Notes under the pieces: model-generated | Database searches by the model: none | Told to the model about the DNA's origin: nothing | What the model saw: the letters and a program-made list of their open reading frames with translations, nothing else | Source: Linnemannia schmuckeri | Lineage: Eukaryota; Mortierellomycota; Mortierellomycetes; Mortierellales; Mortierellaceae | Direction: 5' to 3' | Length of the DNA stretch: 64,000 nucleotides | Assembly (NCBI GenBank): GCA_029449235.1 | Contig: JANATG010000018.1 | Span: 372,001 to 436,000 of the forward strand | In this document: positions 21,857-31,897 of the stretch, one piece after another | How positions within the stretch are numbered: position 1 is the first letter of the stretch | Layout: the number at the start of each line of letters is the position of its first letter | Translations under genes and position numbers: made by a program

Positions 21857-24109
21857 ATGGCGTGTTCCCTCGAGCGGTTTCTCGACATCACAGAGTTAAT
21901 CGACTTACTCGCGACCTTGCTCACGTTATCCGACATCGCAAGGCTCATGCGGACATGCCATGCTCTTCACGACGCGTTCGAACCTTGCTTCTACCGCAAC
22001 TTGGAGGCGCCCACTATCATGAAACCGAGACTATTTAGTCACATAGCTGCCGTTCAAGCCTTGGCAAGAAACATCCGTCATGTCCGTCAATGGGACACAA
22101 AAGTCTACGACACCGCCTACGTCTACAATGGTCTACTCGCGTTTCAGAAGGAGTTTGACTACTTCACCTTCTCAGCCTCAGTCCCTGTTGCCGCCTTTGG
22201 AAAACCAGGATCACGGCCTCCATGGTTACCCCCTCCGGACGACCTCTATTCCAATGTAACACCACTGGCGCCAATGGCCAACTTGGTCAAGCTCAACATG
22301 GCACTCGACACGCACACGGAACTTGACCCAGGGCCCTACAACCGCATGGGAATCTTTCGTGTCCGGAGGTCGCTCTATCACGCCTGCTGGATCCTCCAGT
22401 CGTCCTGCTGCCTTAACCTAGTGGATCTAGGCCTAAGTCCTTTGGTGATTCGTAGTCGTCGAGATTTAAGACTGGTCACAGCAACCATTGGAGGACTGGC
22501 CAATCTCTCGTCGTTGAATCTGGGTTTGGTCGCTGACATTGATGTCTCTTGGGAGTACTGCCAGACCATCCTGTACTCATGCCCGCCTTCTCTTCGGAAA
22601 TTTTGTATTTTTAAGAGCCGTCTTTTCAGGGGACCCCGCGTTAACGGTTGGGAGTATGACCGCAAGTACGAGGAGGATGATGACAGAGAGAACAACAGAA
22701 ACGAGGAAGCGGAGGAAGCGAGTGAGGATGATGACAACAAGGAGGTGCAGCAGGACATAGATTCCCATGAACAGGAGGGAGAGCACAATGTGGTACATAG
22801 CGTGGAGGAAGAGAGAAGTTATGGCGAGGCAGAGGATGAGTATAGTGAGAGCGAAGAGGAATACAATGAGGCGGAAGAGGAGAATTCTGAAGACGATGAG
22901 GAGGATAGCTGGGAGGATGAGGAGGAGGATTTCGAAGAAGATGATTTAGGCTACAATTCAGAGGATTACATTTTCACTGACACGGATGATAGTGGAAGCG
23001 ACAGAGACATGGATGGCCTGCCGGAAATATTTCAACGAGCCTCACCTTTAGTCAGTCTGTCGTATCTCAATCCCTGGGATATTGAGTATGATACAACTCT
23101 GGAGGATATCAGCGCTTTCTTTTCTTACTGTCCCAACATCGATCAGCTCGAGTTATCTCAAACATACACCCGGGAGGACTTGGACGCTGTCGCCAGAACC
23201 ATACTCAACACCTGTCCCAAGATCACCACATTGTCCTACAACGCCTTCACCTGTGATAGTTTCAGCGACAACACTTTTATGTTCAGGATCCTGGAACACA
23301 TGCCGGAGCACCAGGTCCGTAAGATCATATTCTCAAGCGCCAAGTATCCGTTGGATCCCTTTCTGGCGAGACGCGCTTTCCAGAGGCACTCAGACAGTTT
23401 GCGGAGCCTTCATCTTGAACGAGCTCTCGAAATCCCGAGCAAGTCCTTTCAGGCGATCTTTCAGGAATGTCGAGGATTGGAAGAACTGTACATTCACTGG
23501 ATCAATCGATACACTGAGTGTTATTTCGCCTTGAGCGATGCAGTGTCGGGTGAATGGGTGTGCTCCAAGATGCGCCGCCTGGAGATAATTGTCGAAGTCT
23601 TGGAGCCGACGGACGGTCCGGAACAGTTGCCCTACTATGATCGAGATTCACCTCTGGTTCTTTCGAAGGACGAATTTGTACAGTTCACTTTGTTGGAGGA
23701 ACTATACCGTCGACTAGGCGCCATGAGAGAATTGGAGTATCTGGACATCCGAGCAAGAAATCCCTTAAAAGCACGGTATTGCAATGAGTACATTGGCACG
23801 ACGCTACCCGCAATGCTCAGTCTTGGCGACCCTGCGAGCAATCGGCCTGGGTACTTGGATTTCTTCAAGGACTTGAAGAAGCTGCAGTGGCTACGGGGGT
23901 CTGTCCTGACAAACACTGACGAGACGGTTGAGACAGTGGGTAGACGGGAGGCCCTATGGATCGGGGAGCATTGGCCGGCGCTTCGGGAGGCAGACTTTTT
24001 TGACCATGATGATGAGGTAGTAGGTCCTTTCAAAGAGCTTCAGGACCAACGCAGAGACCTTGGACGCCCCTTGAGGATGAATATGATGGCGCCTATGTAT
24101 CGTGAATAA
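21857..24109 (+). CDS. F-box/LRR protein of type B, intact
   Basis: 750 residues, single exon. The start at 21857 (MACSLERFLDITELIDLLAT) is chosen over an in-frame codon at 21767, because the decayed paralogue at 26427 begins at the equivalent ATG. The N-terminal 45 residues are F-box-like (LDITELIDLLATLLTLSDIARLMRTCHAL...). Leucine-rich, weakly periodic repeats follow. They are interrupted by a highly acidic tract (about 275-400, long Glu/Asp runs) and resume up to a C-terminal block (LPAMLSLGDPASNRPGYLDF, GRREALWIGEHWPAL) shared with type A. It is probably a substrate-binding SCF ubiquitin-ligase adaptor; no target can be inferred. It is the surviving partner of a pair whose type-A gene has decayed. 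Confidence 0.8.
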   Translation: MACSLERFLDITELIDLLATLLTLSDIARLMRTCHALHDAFEPCFYRNLEAPTIMKPRLFSHIAAVQALARNIRHVRQWDTKVYDTAYVYNGLLAFQKEFDYFTFSASVPVAAFGKPGSRPPWLPPPDDLYSNVTPLAPMANLVKLNMALDTHTELDPGPYNRMGIFRVRRSLYHACWILQSSCCLNLVDLGLSPLVIRSRRDLRLVTATIGGLANLSSLNLGLVADIDVSWEYCQTILYSCPPSLRKFCIFKSRLFRGPRVNGWEYDRKYEEDDDRENNRNEEAEEASEDDDNKEVQQDIDSHEQEGEHNVVHSVEEERSYGEAEDEYSESEEEYNEAEEENSEDDEEDSWEDEEEDFEEDDLGYNSEDYIFTDTDDSGSDRDMDGLPEIFQRASPLVSLSYLNPWDIEYDTTLEDISAFFSYCPNIDQLELSQTYTREDLDAVARTILNTCPKITTLSYNAFTCDSFSDNTFMFRILEHMPEHQVRKIIFSSAKYPLDPFLARRAFQRHSDSLRSLHLERALEIPSKSFQAIFQECRGLEELYIHWINRYTECYFALSDAVSGEWVCSKMRRLEIIVEVLEPTDGPEQLPYYDRDSPLVLSKDEFVQFTLLEELYRRLGAMRELEYLDIRARNPLKARYCNEYIGTTLPAMLSLGDPASNRPGYLDFFKDLKKLQWLRGSVLTNTDETVETVGRREALWIGEHWPALREADFFDHDDEVVGPFKELQDQRRDLGRPLRMNMMAPMYRE

Positions 24110-24174
24110 ATGCAGGTGAGATAAAATTTCAATTCCAAAATTGTTACCTCAAGACATGGATACGAAGAAATGAC

Positions 24175-24211
<37 letters not shown>

Positions 24212-24359
24212 AGATGACAAGGTCAAGGCTGAGCACGCATTCGACGCATGAGTTAGAGTTGTGCATGTTTTGAGCATTTAGACCACTGCCCACAACTGTT
24301 ATTTTTGACATTCCCAAAAATTTCGTCCGCACTCAACTTAAAGCAGAATTTTGATTTAA
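24110..24359. other. Convergent 3' region with 31-nt poly-A
   Basis: Lies between the intact B and intact A genes. A runs from 24176 to 24206; otherwise unremarkable. Confidence 0.6.
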
Positions 24360-26186
24360 TTAGGCCATTGTCAATACGAGACGACTGTGCATGCGCTGAT
24401 TCTGGAGCCACGCAAATGGCGCCGTGGTGTCCGTCTTGTCTTCAAAGAGCTCGGTACACCCAAGTCCTGGCCAGTGTTCACTCATCCAAGTCACCTCCTT
24501 CCAGCCAACTGTCCTCTTGGTCTCCTCCGCGTCGACACGAACCCAAAGATATTTCAATTTGGTCAGCCCCGCCAGATGGCCCAGATATCCCGGTCGACCT
24601 TCCAACGTGTTCCCCAGGCTCAGCATGGCAGGAAACGACATCAGCATGCCTGGCCAGATCTCATCTATCTCGTCATCACCGTCGAACTTGTCCATTGTCA
24701 AACTCAACTCCCGAAGTTCCGCAAGCCTTCCGATCTGTATGTAGAACCTCTCCAGCTGGGCAAAATGATCAGTCTCGGTCTGGGAAAAGGCGATCGGCGT
24801 TGGTCGTTCGTAGTAGGGCAGATCCTCGGCACCGACGGGAGGCAACTCACAACCGCTCATGTTAAGAGAAAGACTACGTAGCTTGGTGCAACGCCAAAAG
24901 GATCCCTGCGCATCAGCCAGATCCATGTAAACTCCACCACCGCCAATATACATCTTCAAACGCTCGAGGTTAATACACGTGTCGAAGATAACAGTAGAAG
25001 CCATCCTGGAAGATCCATTGTATCGACCGATAATGATCTCCCGAAGAGTTGTCGAGTGCTGGTGGATCGCTGGAATAGCAGCTGGGTGGCTCAAATCGGA
25101 GTGCAGTCCTATGTCCCTCAAGTTGGTGACCTGCTGAGGTGGCAATGCCTTCATGATATAGTAAGACAGAGAACCACTCGACCCCATGTCACCCCGCTCA
25201 CAACCCAACCTCCAAAGCTTGGGGCACTCCTTGCCAATGAATTCTCCAATAGTCTCGACGTTGAGGTGTGAGATGAATCCAGAGATACTCAACTGTTCGA
25301 TGTTAGGACAACACTTGAAGATCGAAAAAAGGTCGGCCTTCGAGGTTTGCTCGCGAATGTTCAGCAGGTGCAGATCCATCAGATTGATCAACGGTCTTTG
25401 CCTCCTGGGCGCCAGCACCAAATCGTCATCAGCATCTCCATTAAGCCCCGGATCACCAAACCAAAGGTCGTAGGGTTTGAAACGGAATCTACGGATCGTA
25501 GGCCTTAAACGATGGAGCAGATCCTTTCCTAGCTGATATCCTATCTGACCCTTGCACCCTATTTCAAGGTACAAGTCCTTAATGCTGTCGAGTCCAATGA
25601 TCGTGTTGGCGAGAAGATGGCAACTGCGAACATCCACGATGTCGATATAAGTCACACTCAGTCTAGTCAAATGAAGGTTGAGAGAGAGTAGCCAGCAAAG
25701 CCTTAGTAGGGATGCTCGTGAGTCCCTCGAGCTTCGCATCTTGAAAGAGTTGATGAGCCCAGTATAGCTGCACATAGAGAACTGCGATAGGCGAGTGATA
25801 GGAGGCAGAGCAACGAGTTGACAGGCGCTAGAGTCGGGCGGTGAGAGCCAGCTCTGTCGTAAGCCAGAGTGTGTGTCAAGAGTCTGCATCTTGAACTCCT
25901 CGAAGACTTGGACACAGTCGTAATAATAAGCAAGTTCGTCAGGTCCGAGGGCCAATTTCCTGACATGCGGAGTATTTCGTCCGAAGGCCATAGTGCTGGG
26001 AATGGACGCAAAGATCTTGGCCGCATCGTATTCATTAATATCCTGAAAAAGTGAGGGAGAGCAGCGGGCGTGCATCGTCTGGTTGGTGCGAGAGAGTCTG
26101 GAGAGGTCGGTCCTGCCGAGGCGCGAAAGCAAGAGCTCAAGTAGTTCTGGCAGATCGAAAACCCAGTGGCAGGAAGACGGAGTCAT
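24360..26186 (-). CDS. F-box/LRR protein of type A, intact
   Basis: 608 residues, single exon. The start at 26186 (MTPSSCHWVFDLPELLELLL) is chosen because decayed copies at 21638 and 30077 begin at the same place; an in-frame codon at 26273 would add 29 residues that look untranslated. The F-box-like segment covers residues 8-50 (FDLPELLELLLSRLGRTDLSRLSRTNQTMHAR). It is followed by ten or more irregular leucine-rich repeats (e.g. LINLMDLHLLNIREQ, CPNIEQLSISGF, LRSLSLNMSGCELPP) and the C-terminal block FPAMLSLGNTLEGRPGYLGH. It probably serves as an SCF substrate adaptor. It is the only intact type-A gene in the window, next to at least three decayed relatives. Confidence 0.8.
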   Translation of the reverse strand: MTPSSCHWVFDLPELLELLLSRLGRTDLSRLSRTNQTMHARCSPSLFQDINEYDAAKIFASIPSTMAFGRNTPHVRKLALGPDELAYYYDCVQVFEEFKMQTLDTHSGLRQSWLSPPDSSACQLVALPPITRLSQFSMCSYTGLINSFKMRSSRDSRASLLRLCWLLSLNLHLTRLSVTYIDIVDVRSCHLLANTIIGLDSIKDLYLEIGCKGQIGYQLGKDLLHRLRPTIRRFRFKPYDLWFGDPGLNGDADDDLVLAPRRQRPLINLMDLHLLNIREQTSKADLFSIFKCCPNIEQLSISGFISHLNVETIGEFIGKECPKLWRLGCERGDMGSSGSLSYYIMKALPPQQVTNLRDIGLHSDLSHPAAIPAIHQHSTTLREIIIGRYNGSSRMASTVIFDTCINLERLKMYIGGGGVYMDLADAQGSFWRCTKLRSLSLNMSGCELPPVGAEDLPYYERPTPIAFSQTETDHFAQLERFYIQIGRLAELRELSLTMDKFDGDDEIDEIWPGMLMSFPAMLSLGNTLEGRPGYLGHLAGLTKLKYLWVRVDAEETKRTVGWKEVTWMSEHWPGLGCTELFEDKTDTTAPFAWLQNQRMHSRLVLTMA

Positions 26187-26426
26187 GGCTGCAGTGTACG
26201 GTGCTGAATGTGTCGTTGGAATGGGATGAGAAAAAGAAGTAAACCTTGGAGGAGGTTCTGCGGCAACTTTCAAGGCTCAGCGCAAGGGTTCAAAGAAGCA
26301 GTCATATCAACTTGATTTCGTTCGTTTCTAATCGCGCCGTTTGCTCCCAAGTTTACATCCAATAACACATCCTCCCCGGTCTTTCATCTTCAACCTAACT
26401 ACACCTCCAACACCACAGCCGTCATC
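26187..26426. promoter_or_regulatory. Bidirectional promoter of F-box pair, copy 2
   Basis: 240 bp between the intact A gene (-) and decayed B gene (+). It shares ordered sequence blocks with the spacer at 21639-21856 (AACCTTGGAGGA; GCGGCAACTTTCAAG; TTACATCCAATAACACATCC). One half still drives a living gene and the other a dead one. Confidence 0.6.
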
Positions 26427-28490
26427 ATGTCGATCTCCCTCGAGCGACTCCTCGTCATCACGGAGCTGATCGACCTACTCGCAACTTCACTCAAGCTGTC
26501 CGACATCGCAAGGCACATGCAGACAATTCACGCCCTCCGCGACGCGTTCGAACCTTCCTTCTACCGCAACTTGGGGAGCCCTCCATATACAAAACGCGAC
26601 TGTTTAATTACAAAGCCGCGATACAGGCCCTACCAAGAAACATCCATAATATCCGCCAATGGTGCACATTAGTCTACGACACCGCCTACATCTACAACGG
26701 ACTCCTCGCGTTTCAACAACAGTCTGGATATTTCACCTCCCTTGCCCTCGCCTCTGTCTCCGCATTTACCTCCTACTTTGATCTCATGCCTGTTGCCGGA
26801 CTGTCTAACTCCCGACCTCCATGACTGCCCTCTCCAGACGACTTTTTCTCTGATGTTGTGCCACTGCCGCCGATGAAAAACTTGGCTAAGGTCCACATGC
26901 AACTCGATACGAACTCAGATTACGAACCGCCTCCTTACAGTCGCATGAACGTCATTCGTGTCCGAAGGTCGCTCTTTCAAGCCTGCTGGATCCTTCAGTC
27001 TTCATGCTCTACTTTGGTGGATTTGTCTCTGATGCCTGTAGTAATTCGGAACCCTCGAAATTTGGTTCTTTATGTGGCGACAATCAGGAGACTGACCAAT
27101 CTCTCGTCCTTGAACGTTGCCCTGGACGCCAGTGACGATTGCCAGTGGGAGTATCTTTCCACCATTCTTTATTCCTGTGCGCCGTCTCTCTGGAACATTG
27201 AACTTGGTTTGTGCTCTCTTATGAGGGGGTGTCCTCGCATCAAGGATTGGAGGGATGACGACGAGAGCGAAGTTGAGTAGCGGGGGCGAGGAAGAGTATA
27301 GTGGGAGTGAGGACGAGTATAGTGAAGAAGAAGAACGGCACAATTCGGAATATTACGAGTATACCGAGACGGATGATAGTTGGAGCGACAGAGGCATCGA
27401 GGAACCGTTGGAGGATGTTCCACCAAAGGCACCTTTGGTTAACCTTGTGCGTTTCGTTCCTTGGAGCATTGAGCACGATGCGACTTTGAAGGAGGTCCGA
27501 GTTATCTTTGCCCATTGTTTCAACATTGGCGAACTCAAGGTTCCATTAACGCACATTCGGAATGACGAAGACGCTGTTGCCAGAGTCATAGCCAATGCCT
27601 GCCCAAGGATCACCGTACTGTCATACTTTGCCATGGGCGTTAATCCTGACTTTGACGATATAATCATGTTCAAGATTCTTGGTCACTTGCCAGCTCAGCA
27701 GGTCCGCATGATCACGTTTTCCACTGCGAGTGACGTCCCGGACCCTCTGGTACTAAGGCGCGCTTTTCAATGACACTCGGATAGTTTGCGGAGTCTTCAT
27801 CTTGAATCGGAAATCACCATCCCGAGCAGGGCCTTCCAAGCCATCCTTCAGGAATGTCGCGGCTTGGAAGGGCTATACGTTCATTCCGAGTCTCGTCTCA
27901 ATGACTTTTACATCACCTTGGAGGATGCGGTGTCAGGCGCATGGGTCTGCTCCAGGATTCGTCACCTTGATATAATTGTCGGATTCAAGGAGTTGACAGC
28001 CGGACCAAAAGGCCTACTCTACTATGCTCGAGAGTCGCCGTTGGTTCTTTCTGCCGAGGAGACTGAGCAGTTTGTCATGTTGGAGGCATTATACCGACAA
28101 TTAGGCGCCTTGAGAGACTTGAAGTATTTGTTCATTCGAGCTAGTACCCTTGGCACGCGCCATAGGCGGTTCGAAAATACAACGTTGCCCGCCATGCTCA
28201 GTCTTGGCGACCCTATAAACAACCGGCCTAGGCACTTGGATCTCTTGAAGGGACTGATGAAGCTGCAGATACTCCGAGGTTCAGTTTTGCTAGATACAAA
28301 GGAGGCCAAGGCGACAATTGATGAACAGGAAGCAGTGTGGATCGGGGAACATTGGTTGAAGCTTCGGGAGGCAGATATTTTCCGATACTCACAACAAATA
28401 GAAGGTCCTTTCAAGCAGCTCCGGAGAACGTGCAGACATCTTGGACGCCACGTGAATTTCAATAGTAAAAGATGGCATTTGCGGTATTGA
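26427..28490 (+). pseudogene. F-box/LRR gene of type B, decayed copy 2
   Basis: Homologous to 21857-24109 over its full length. The start is MSISLERLLVITELIDLLAT. The frame is lost after FEPSFYRNLGSP near 26580 and recovered in another frame from MPLPPMKNLAKVHMQL (26858). TAG ends that part at 27280, just before a shortened acidic tract that continues in the frame starting at 27255. A TGA at 27771-27773 replaces the Arg codon in the RRAFQRHSDSLRSLHLE block; the downstream part then runs open to 28490 with the C-terminal block intact (LPAMLSLGDPINNRPRHLDL). At least two frameshifts and one nonsense codon are present. It is divergent from intact A. Confidence 0.85.
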
Positions 28491-28611
28491 ATATAATTCA
28501 AATCGTAAATAAAAATATAAACGCTTTACACGAAGTTGGTAGCAGTCATAAAAGAGTGAATAATGTGTTGCGCCAACTTTAAAGGATGGTATAATAATAA
28601 TACCCCAAACA

Positions 28612-30077
28612 TCATTGTTGGCATATGCATGGTACATAATTTTGTCCGCAATCAAGCTTGAAGCTGCATTTTTGCTTTTTATTGATAAATATCCTCAGGA
28701 TATTCAGTTCGATGCGACCATGCTTGCATTGATCCTTGAGCCAAGTGAACGGGACCCTAATGTCATTCTCGCCATTAAAGAACGCAGCATACTGAAGTTC
28801 TGACCAGTGTTCGTCCATTCAAGTCACCTCTCTCCAATTCACAGTCGCCTCGGTTTCCTCCATGTGCACACGAACCGATCCCAAGAGACTCGTCAGCTTA
28901 GTCAACCCCGCCAGATAGTTCAGAAATCCCGGTCGACCTTCCCGAGTGTTTCCTAGGCTCAGCATAGCCGGAAACGGTCTTGGAGTGTCCCATCTCTCCA
29001 TTACCAGGTCCTGTTCACCACCCACGACCATCGTCATTTTCAATCACCAGAACTCCTTGAGTCATCCAATCTGCATGTAGAGGCCCTCCAATTGGGAAAA
29101 ATGGTATGTCTCAGCCTGAGAAAGGACGATCGGCGCTGGTTGGTCGTAATGTGGTGGATCCAAGGCGTTGACAGGCAGTTCACAACCGTGAATACCAATG
29201 GCGAGATTGCGTAGCCTGGTGCAGCGCCAAGGCGATCTCTGTACATCGGCCAGATCGAAGTAGAGCTCGCCGTCATCAGGGTCAGTGATGAGAACTTCGA
29301 GGTTGATATAGCTGTCGATGATTGTAGAAGAAATCCTGCTGCATCCTTCACGCCGACCAAGACTAATCGTCGAAAGAGTTGTCGAGTGCTGTTGGATCGC
29401 CGAAATGGTAGTTGAGTGGCTCAAATCACAGTACATTCCCATATCGTCTAATTTGATGGCCTGCTGAGGGGGTAATGCTTTCTTGATCGAGTAAAGCAGT
29501 AAATCATTCGGTCCAACCAACCACCCGTAAATCAGAATCCAGGCTCCGAAGTTTGGGACACTCCTTTCCGATGGCTTTTCCGATCATGTCGCCCTGCTAG
29601 TCTTGCTTGTAAGTCATCTGAGCCTGACATCTAGTAAAGGTTGTCGCGCGGAGAGTAAGGAACTATAGAGAATCGCGAAAGACGAGTCGCAGGTGGAAGA
29701 GGAACGGCTTGACAGGTCCGAGGGTCGAGCGGTGAGAACCAACATGGTCGCGTTGCAGGGTGTGTGTCGGCAGTCTGTGCCTTAAATTCCTCGAAGACTT
29801 GGACACAGTTGTAATAGTAGGCGAGCTCTTAGGGTCCGAGAGCCAGCTCCTTGACATACGGGATGTTCCGTCCAAGAGCCAAGGTGCTAAGGATAGATTT
29901 AAAGATCCTGGAAACGGAAAACACGTAGAAAACCTTGGAGAGCGCTGGCGAGCAGCGTGTATACATAGTGCGGTTGGTGCGAAAGAGTCGAGAGAGATCT
30001 GTCGTTTCGAGCTTGAGTGATACTTGATCGACCAGTTCTGCAATTTCGAAGAACCATTGACTGGAAACTGGCGCCAT
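28612..30077 (-). pseudogene. F-box/LRR gene of type A, decayed and internally deleted copy 3
   Basis: It starts with MAPVSSQWFFEIAELVDQ (ATG 30077). Homology to the type-A gene runs to LALGP, where TAA (29829-29831) replaces the Asp codon before ELAYYY. The middle LRR part corresponding to roughly 170 residues is missing between about 29660 and 29600: the match jumps to IGKECPKLRSLDSDL. It resumes as LPPQQAIKLDDMG...HGCELPV...LSQAETYHF (29520-29062) and shifts frame to FPAMLSLGNTREGRPGFLNY (29043-28819) and again to MDEHWSELQYAAFF (28818). No type-B partner was found to its right. Confidence 0.85.
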
Positions 30078-30432
30078 GGTTGTGGTGAGTGAATGTCAAG
30101 TGAGTGCTGCTGAAATGAAGCGTCCGATGTGGATAATGATGACGACGATGGTGATGATGAGGAAGCAGATGATGAGAGGATTGGAGTTTGAGTGTAAGTC
30201 AACTTGTTGACTTAATTTTGGCAGCGACCATCAAAAATAAAAAAAGCGGCTGCGAATTCGATGCGAGAGGAAAGTAAAGCGCAACACGACAAAGCGCAAC
30301 ACAACAAAGCGCGATTTGCGGAGGATTCGTTAACGTTCGTCCTCAATTGCCGCTCTTTCATACTCATGGCGCTGCTGTCCAAGCTCGATATTCCTTCAGT
30401 CAAGACAAGCAAAAGATTGGTGATCCTATTCT
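30078..30432. other. Intergenic right of the F-box cluster
   Basis: Contains a short direct repeat (AAAGCGCAACACRAC, twice, about 30276-30307). On the plus strand at 30340-30590 a frame ending in TGA encodes a segment with LVDPDGFKWRWVPE, which could be an exon of an unidentified gene. No type-B remnant was seen. Confidence 0.3.
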
Positions 30433-30951
30433 TCATCCATTCTGTTGCAGAGGCAATCTTCCGCAACTTTCGTTGGTCGATCCTGATGGTTTCAAGTGGC
30501 GATGGGTTCCTGAGGTCACTTTGTTCCCTCTCTGCATAGAGTACGAAATCAGGCGCTTGTCGCACAGGTTGGGTGAGGAACTGTTTACATGACCAGGTGG
30601 CAATGTCAAAAGTACATAATAAGTGAGGATGGTAGATGTTTGTCCGTCAATTGACGCGAGAAAAGAAGTACAGAAGGAGAAGGCTATCTGCGTCTCGGGA
30701 TTCACTGGCGTGGTGGCAAATGCACAAACAAAACAAGAGTCGACACTATACACAGCCACATCTTGTTTTTTCCAATTTTCAGTCAGGGGCAAATGCTCTC
30801 CCGCGGCGAATGAGAGGAATGGGTGGACAAGCACATCTCTCAAAACGGGGGGGCTCTCAGAGTCGACAGGAATGGCAACAACAGGCATGGGATACTGTTC
30901 ATTTGATGATGTGATAGCACGCAAATTTGTTGGACACCAATACTGCGCCAT
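30433..30951 (-). CDS. Hypothetical ORF of uncertain reality
   Basis: The minus strand is open from an ATG at 30951 for 172 residues (MAQYWCPTNLRAITSS...). The composition is protein-like, with Cys-containing stretches, but there is no domain I recognise. A shorter open frame overlaps on the other strand (30623-30958), so at most one is real. There is no clear splice context. Confidence 0.25.
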   Translation of the reverse strand: MAQYWCPTNLRAITSSNEQYPMPVVAIPVDSESPPVLRDVLVHPFLSFAAGEHLPLTENWKKQDVAVYSVDSCFVCAFATTPVNPETQIAFSFCTSFLASIDGQTSTILTYYVLLTLPPGHVNSSSPNLCDKRLISYSMQRGNKVTSGTHRHLKPSGSTNESCGRLPLQQNG

Positions 30952-31330
30952 CCCCTGACAGAGACACAACAGTTTAAGAAAGGGCTCTCATTTACACATA
31001 TAAGCTTTAAGACGAAAAAGCGGCGTGTCTGAACTGTGCTCCGATTGGACCCATAGTTCTCTCGACCCTTGTTTAGCGTGCGTCTAGACAGCAACTTCCA
31101 CCCTTCCTCCCACTAAGTTAGCACGACTCCCTTCCCTCGTTATTTTTATTTGTCACTCACTTCCTTGCTCACTCACAGATGGCAACCGGTGCGGTACAAC
31201 TCTTCGACTCTCGCCTTTCTTTTTTGACACAAATCCTTGTTAGAGTCACCCCAAACGTATAAAATATCCTCGCCCTCCCACTTTTCTGTTTTTCATCAAC
31301 AACCTTTCCTCTCTCTCTCCCCACTCTATC
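30952..31330. promoter_or_regulatory. Promoter region of the cysteine-rich secreted protein gene
   Basis: C/T-rich in its second half, with a canonical TATA box (TATAAAA, 31258-31264) 67 bp before the ATG, one of the clearest core promoters in the window. It suggests strong or regulated transcription. Confidence 0.5.
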
Positions 31331-31897
31331 ATGAAGATCAAAATATCTGCCTTGCTGGTATTTGCCGCCGTCATCGCGGCTGTTATTGCCGACCCCATTG
31401 ACACTACCGCCGCTGCTTCCGAGGACATTGCCGAGCTGACCGACTTTATCGGCACCCATGCTGGCCATGTCAAGCGTAGCGACGCCGTTGCCGCCGTCGT
31501 TGAAGCGGCCGCCCTGGTCTTTGCTCCCCATGAGCCTCTCGCCGACGAGGCCCACCTGATCGAGACTCGCAACGACGACTCTGAACTCCACGCCAGCAAC
31601 GTTTTGGACAAGCGTGCCGTCACCTGCCCCAAGGGCTATGGCTCGTGCAAGGGCCAGGGCAACAAGTGCTGCAGGCTCGGTGGTAGCTGCTGCAAGAAGG
31701 GCTGCTGCAATAAGGGCTACTGGTGCTATTCCAACCTGTGCTGCCCCAACTCCTCCAACGGCTGCGAGGGCAAATCGTGCTGTCCTAAGGGCTCCCAGTG
31801 CTGCCGTGGTGGCGGATGCTGCAAGAAGGGCTACAACTGCTGGCGCACCGCCTCGGGCCGTCGTGGATGCTGCCCCAAGGGCAAGACCTGCGGATAA
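31331..31897 (+). CDS. Small secreted cysteine-rich protein with propeptide
   Basis: 188 residues, single exon, ATG 67 bp after a TATA box. An N-terminal signal peptide (KIKISALLVFAAVIAAVIA) is followed by an Ala/Asp/Glu-rich pro-region with two dibasic Lys-Arg sites (HVKR-S near residue 51 and LDKR-A near 96). These are typical Kex2 cleavage points. The predicted mature part (about 92 residues) holds 22 cysteines, many as CC pairs in the pattern CC-x4-CC or CCPKG, with Gly/Lys between. This pattern resembles granulin- or chitin-binding-like disulfide knots but fits no family precisely. It is likely an extracellular peptide or wall-associated protein, possibly acting on neighbours; that role is inference. 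AATAAA occurs at 31980-31985. Confidence 0.8.
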   Translation: MKIKISALLVFAAVIAAVIADPIDTTAAASEDIAELTDFIGTHAGHVKRSDAVAAVVEAAALVFAPHEPLADEAHLIETRNDDSELHASNVLDKRAVTCPKGYGSCKGQGNKCCRLGGSCCKKGCCNKGYWCYSNLCCPNSSNGCEGKSCCPKGSQCCRGGGCCKKGYNCWRTASGRRGCCPKGKTCG

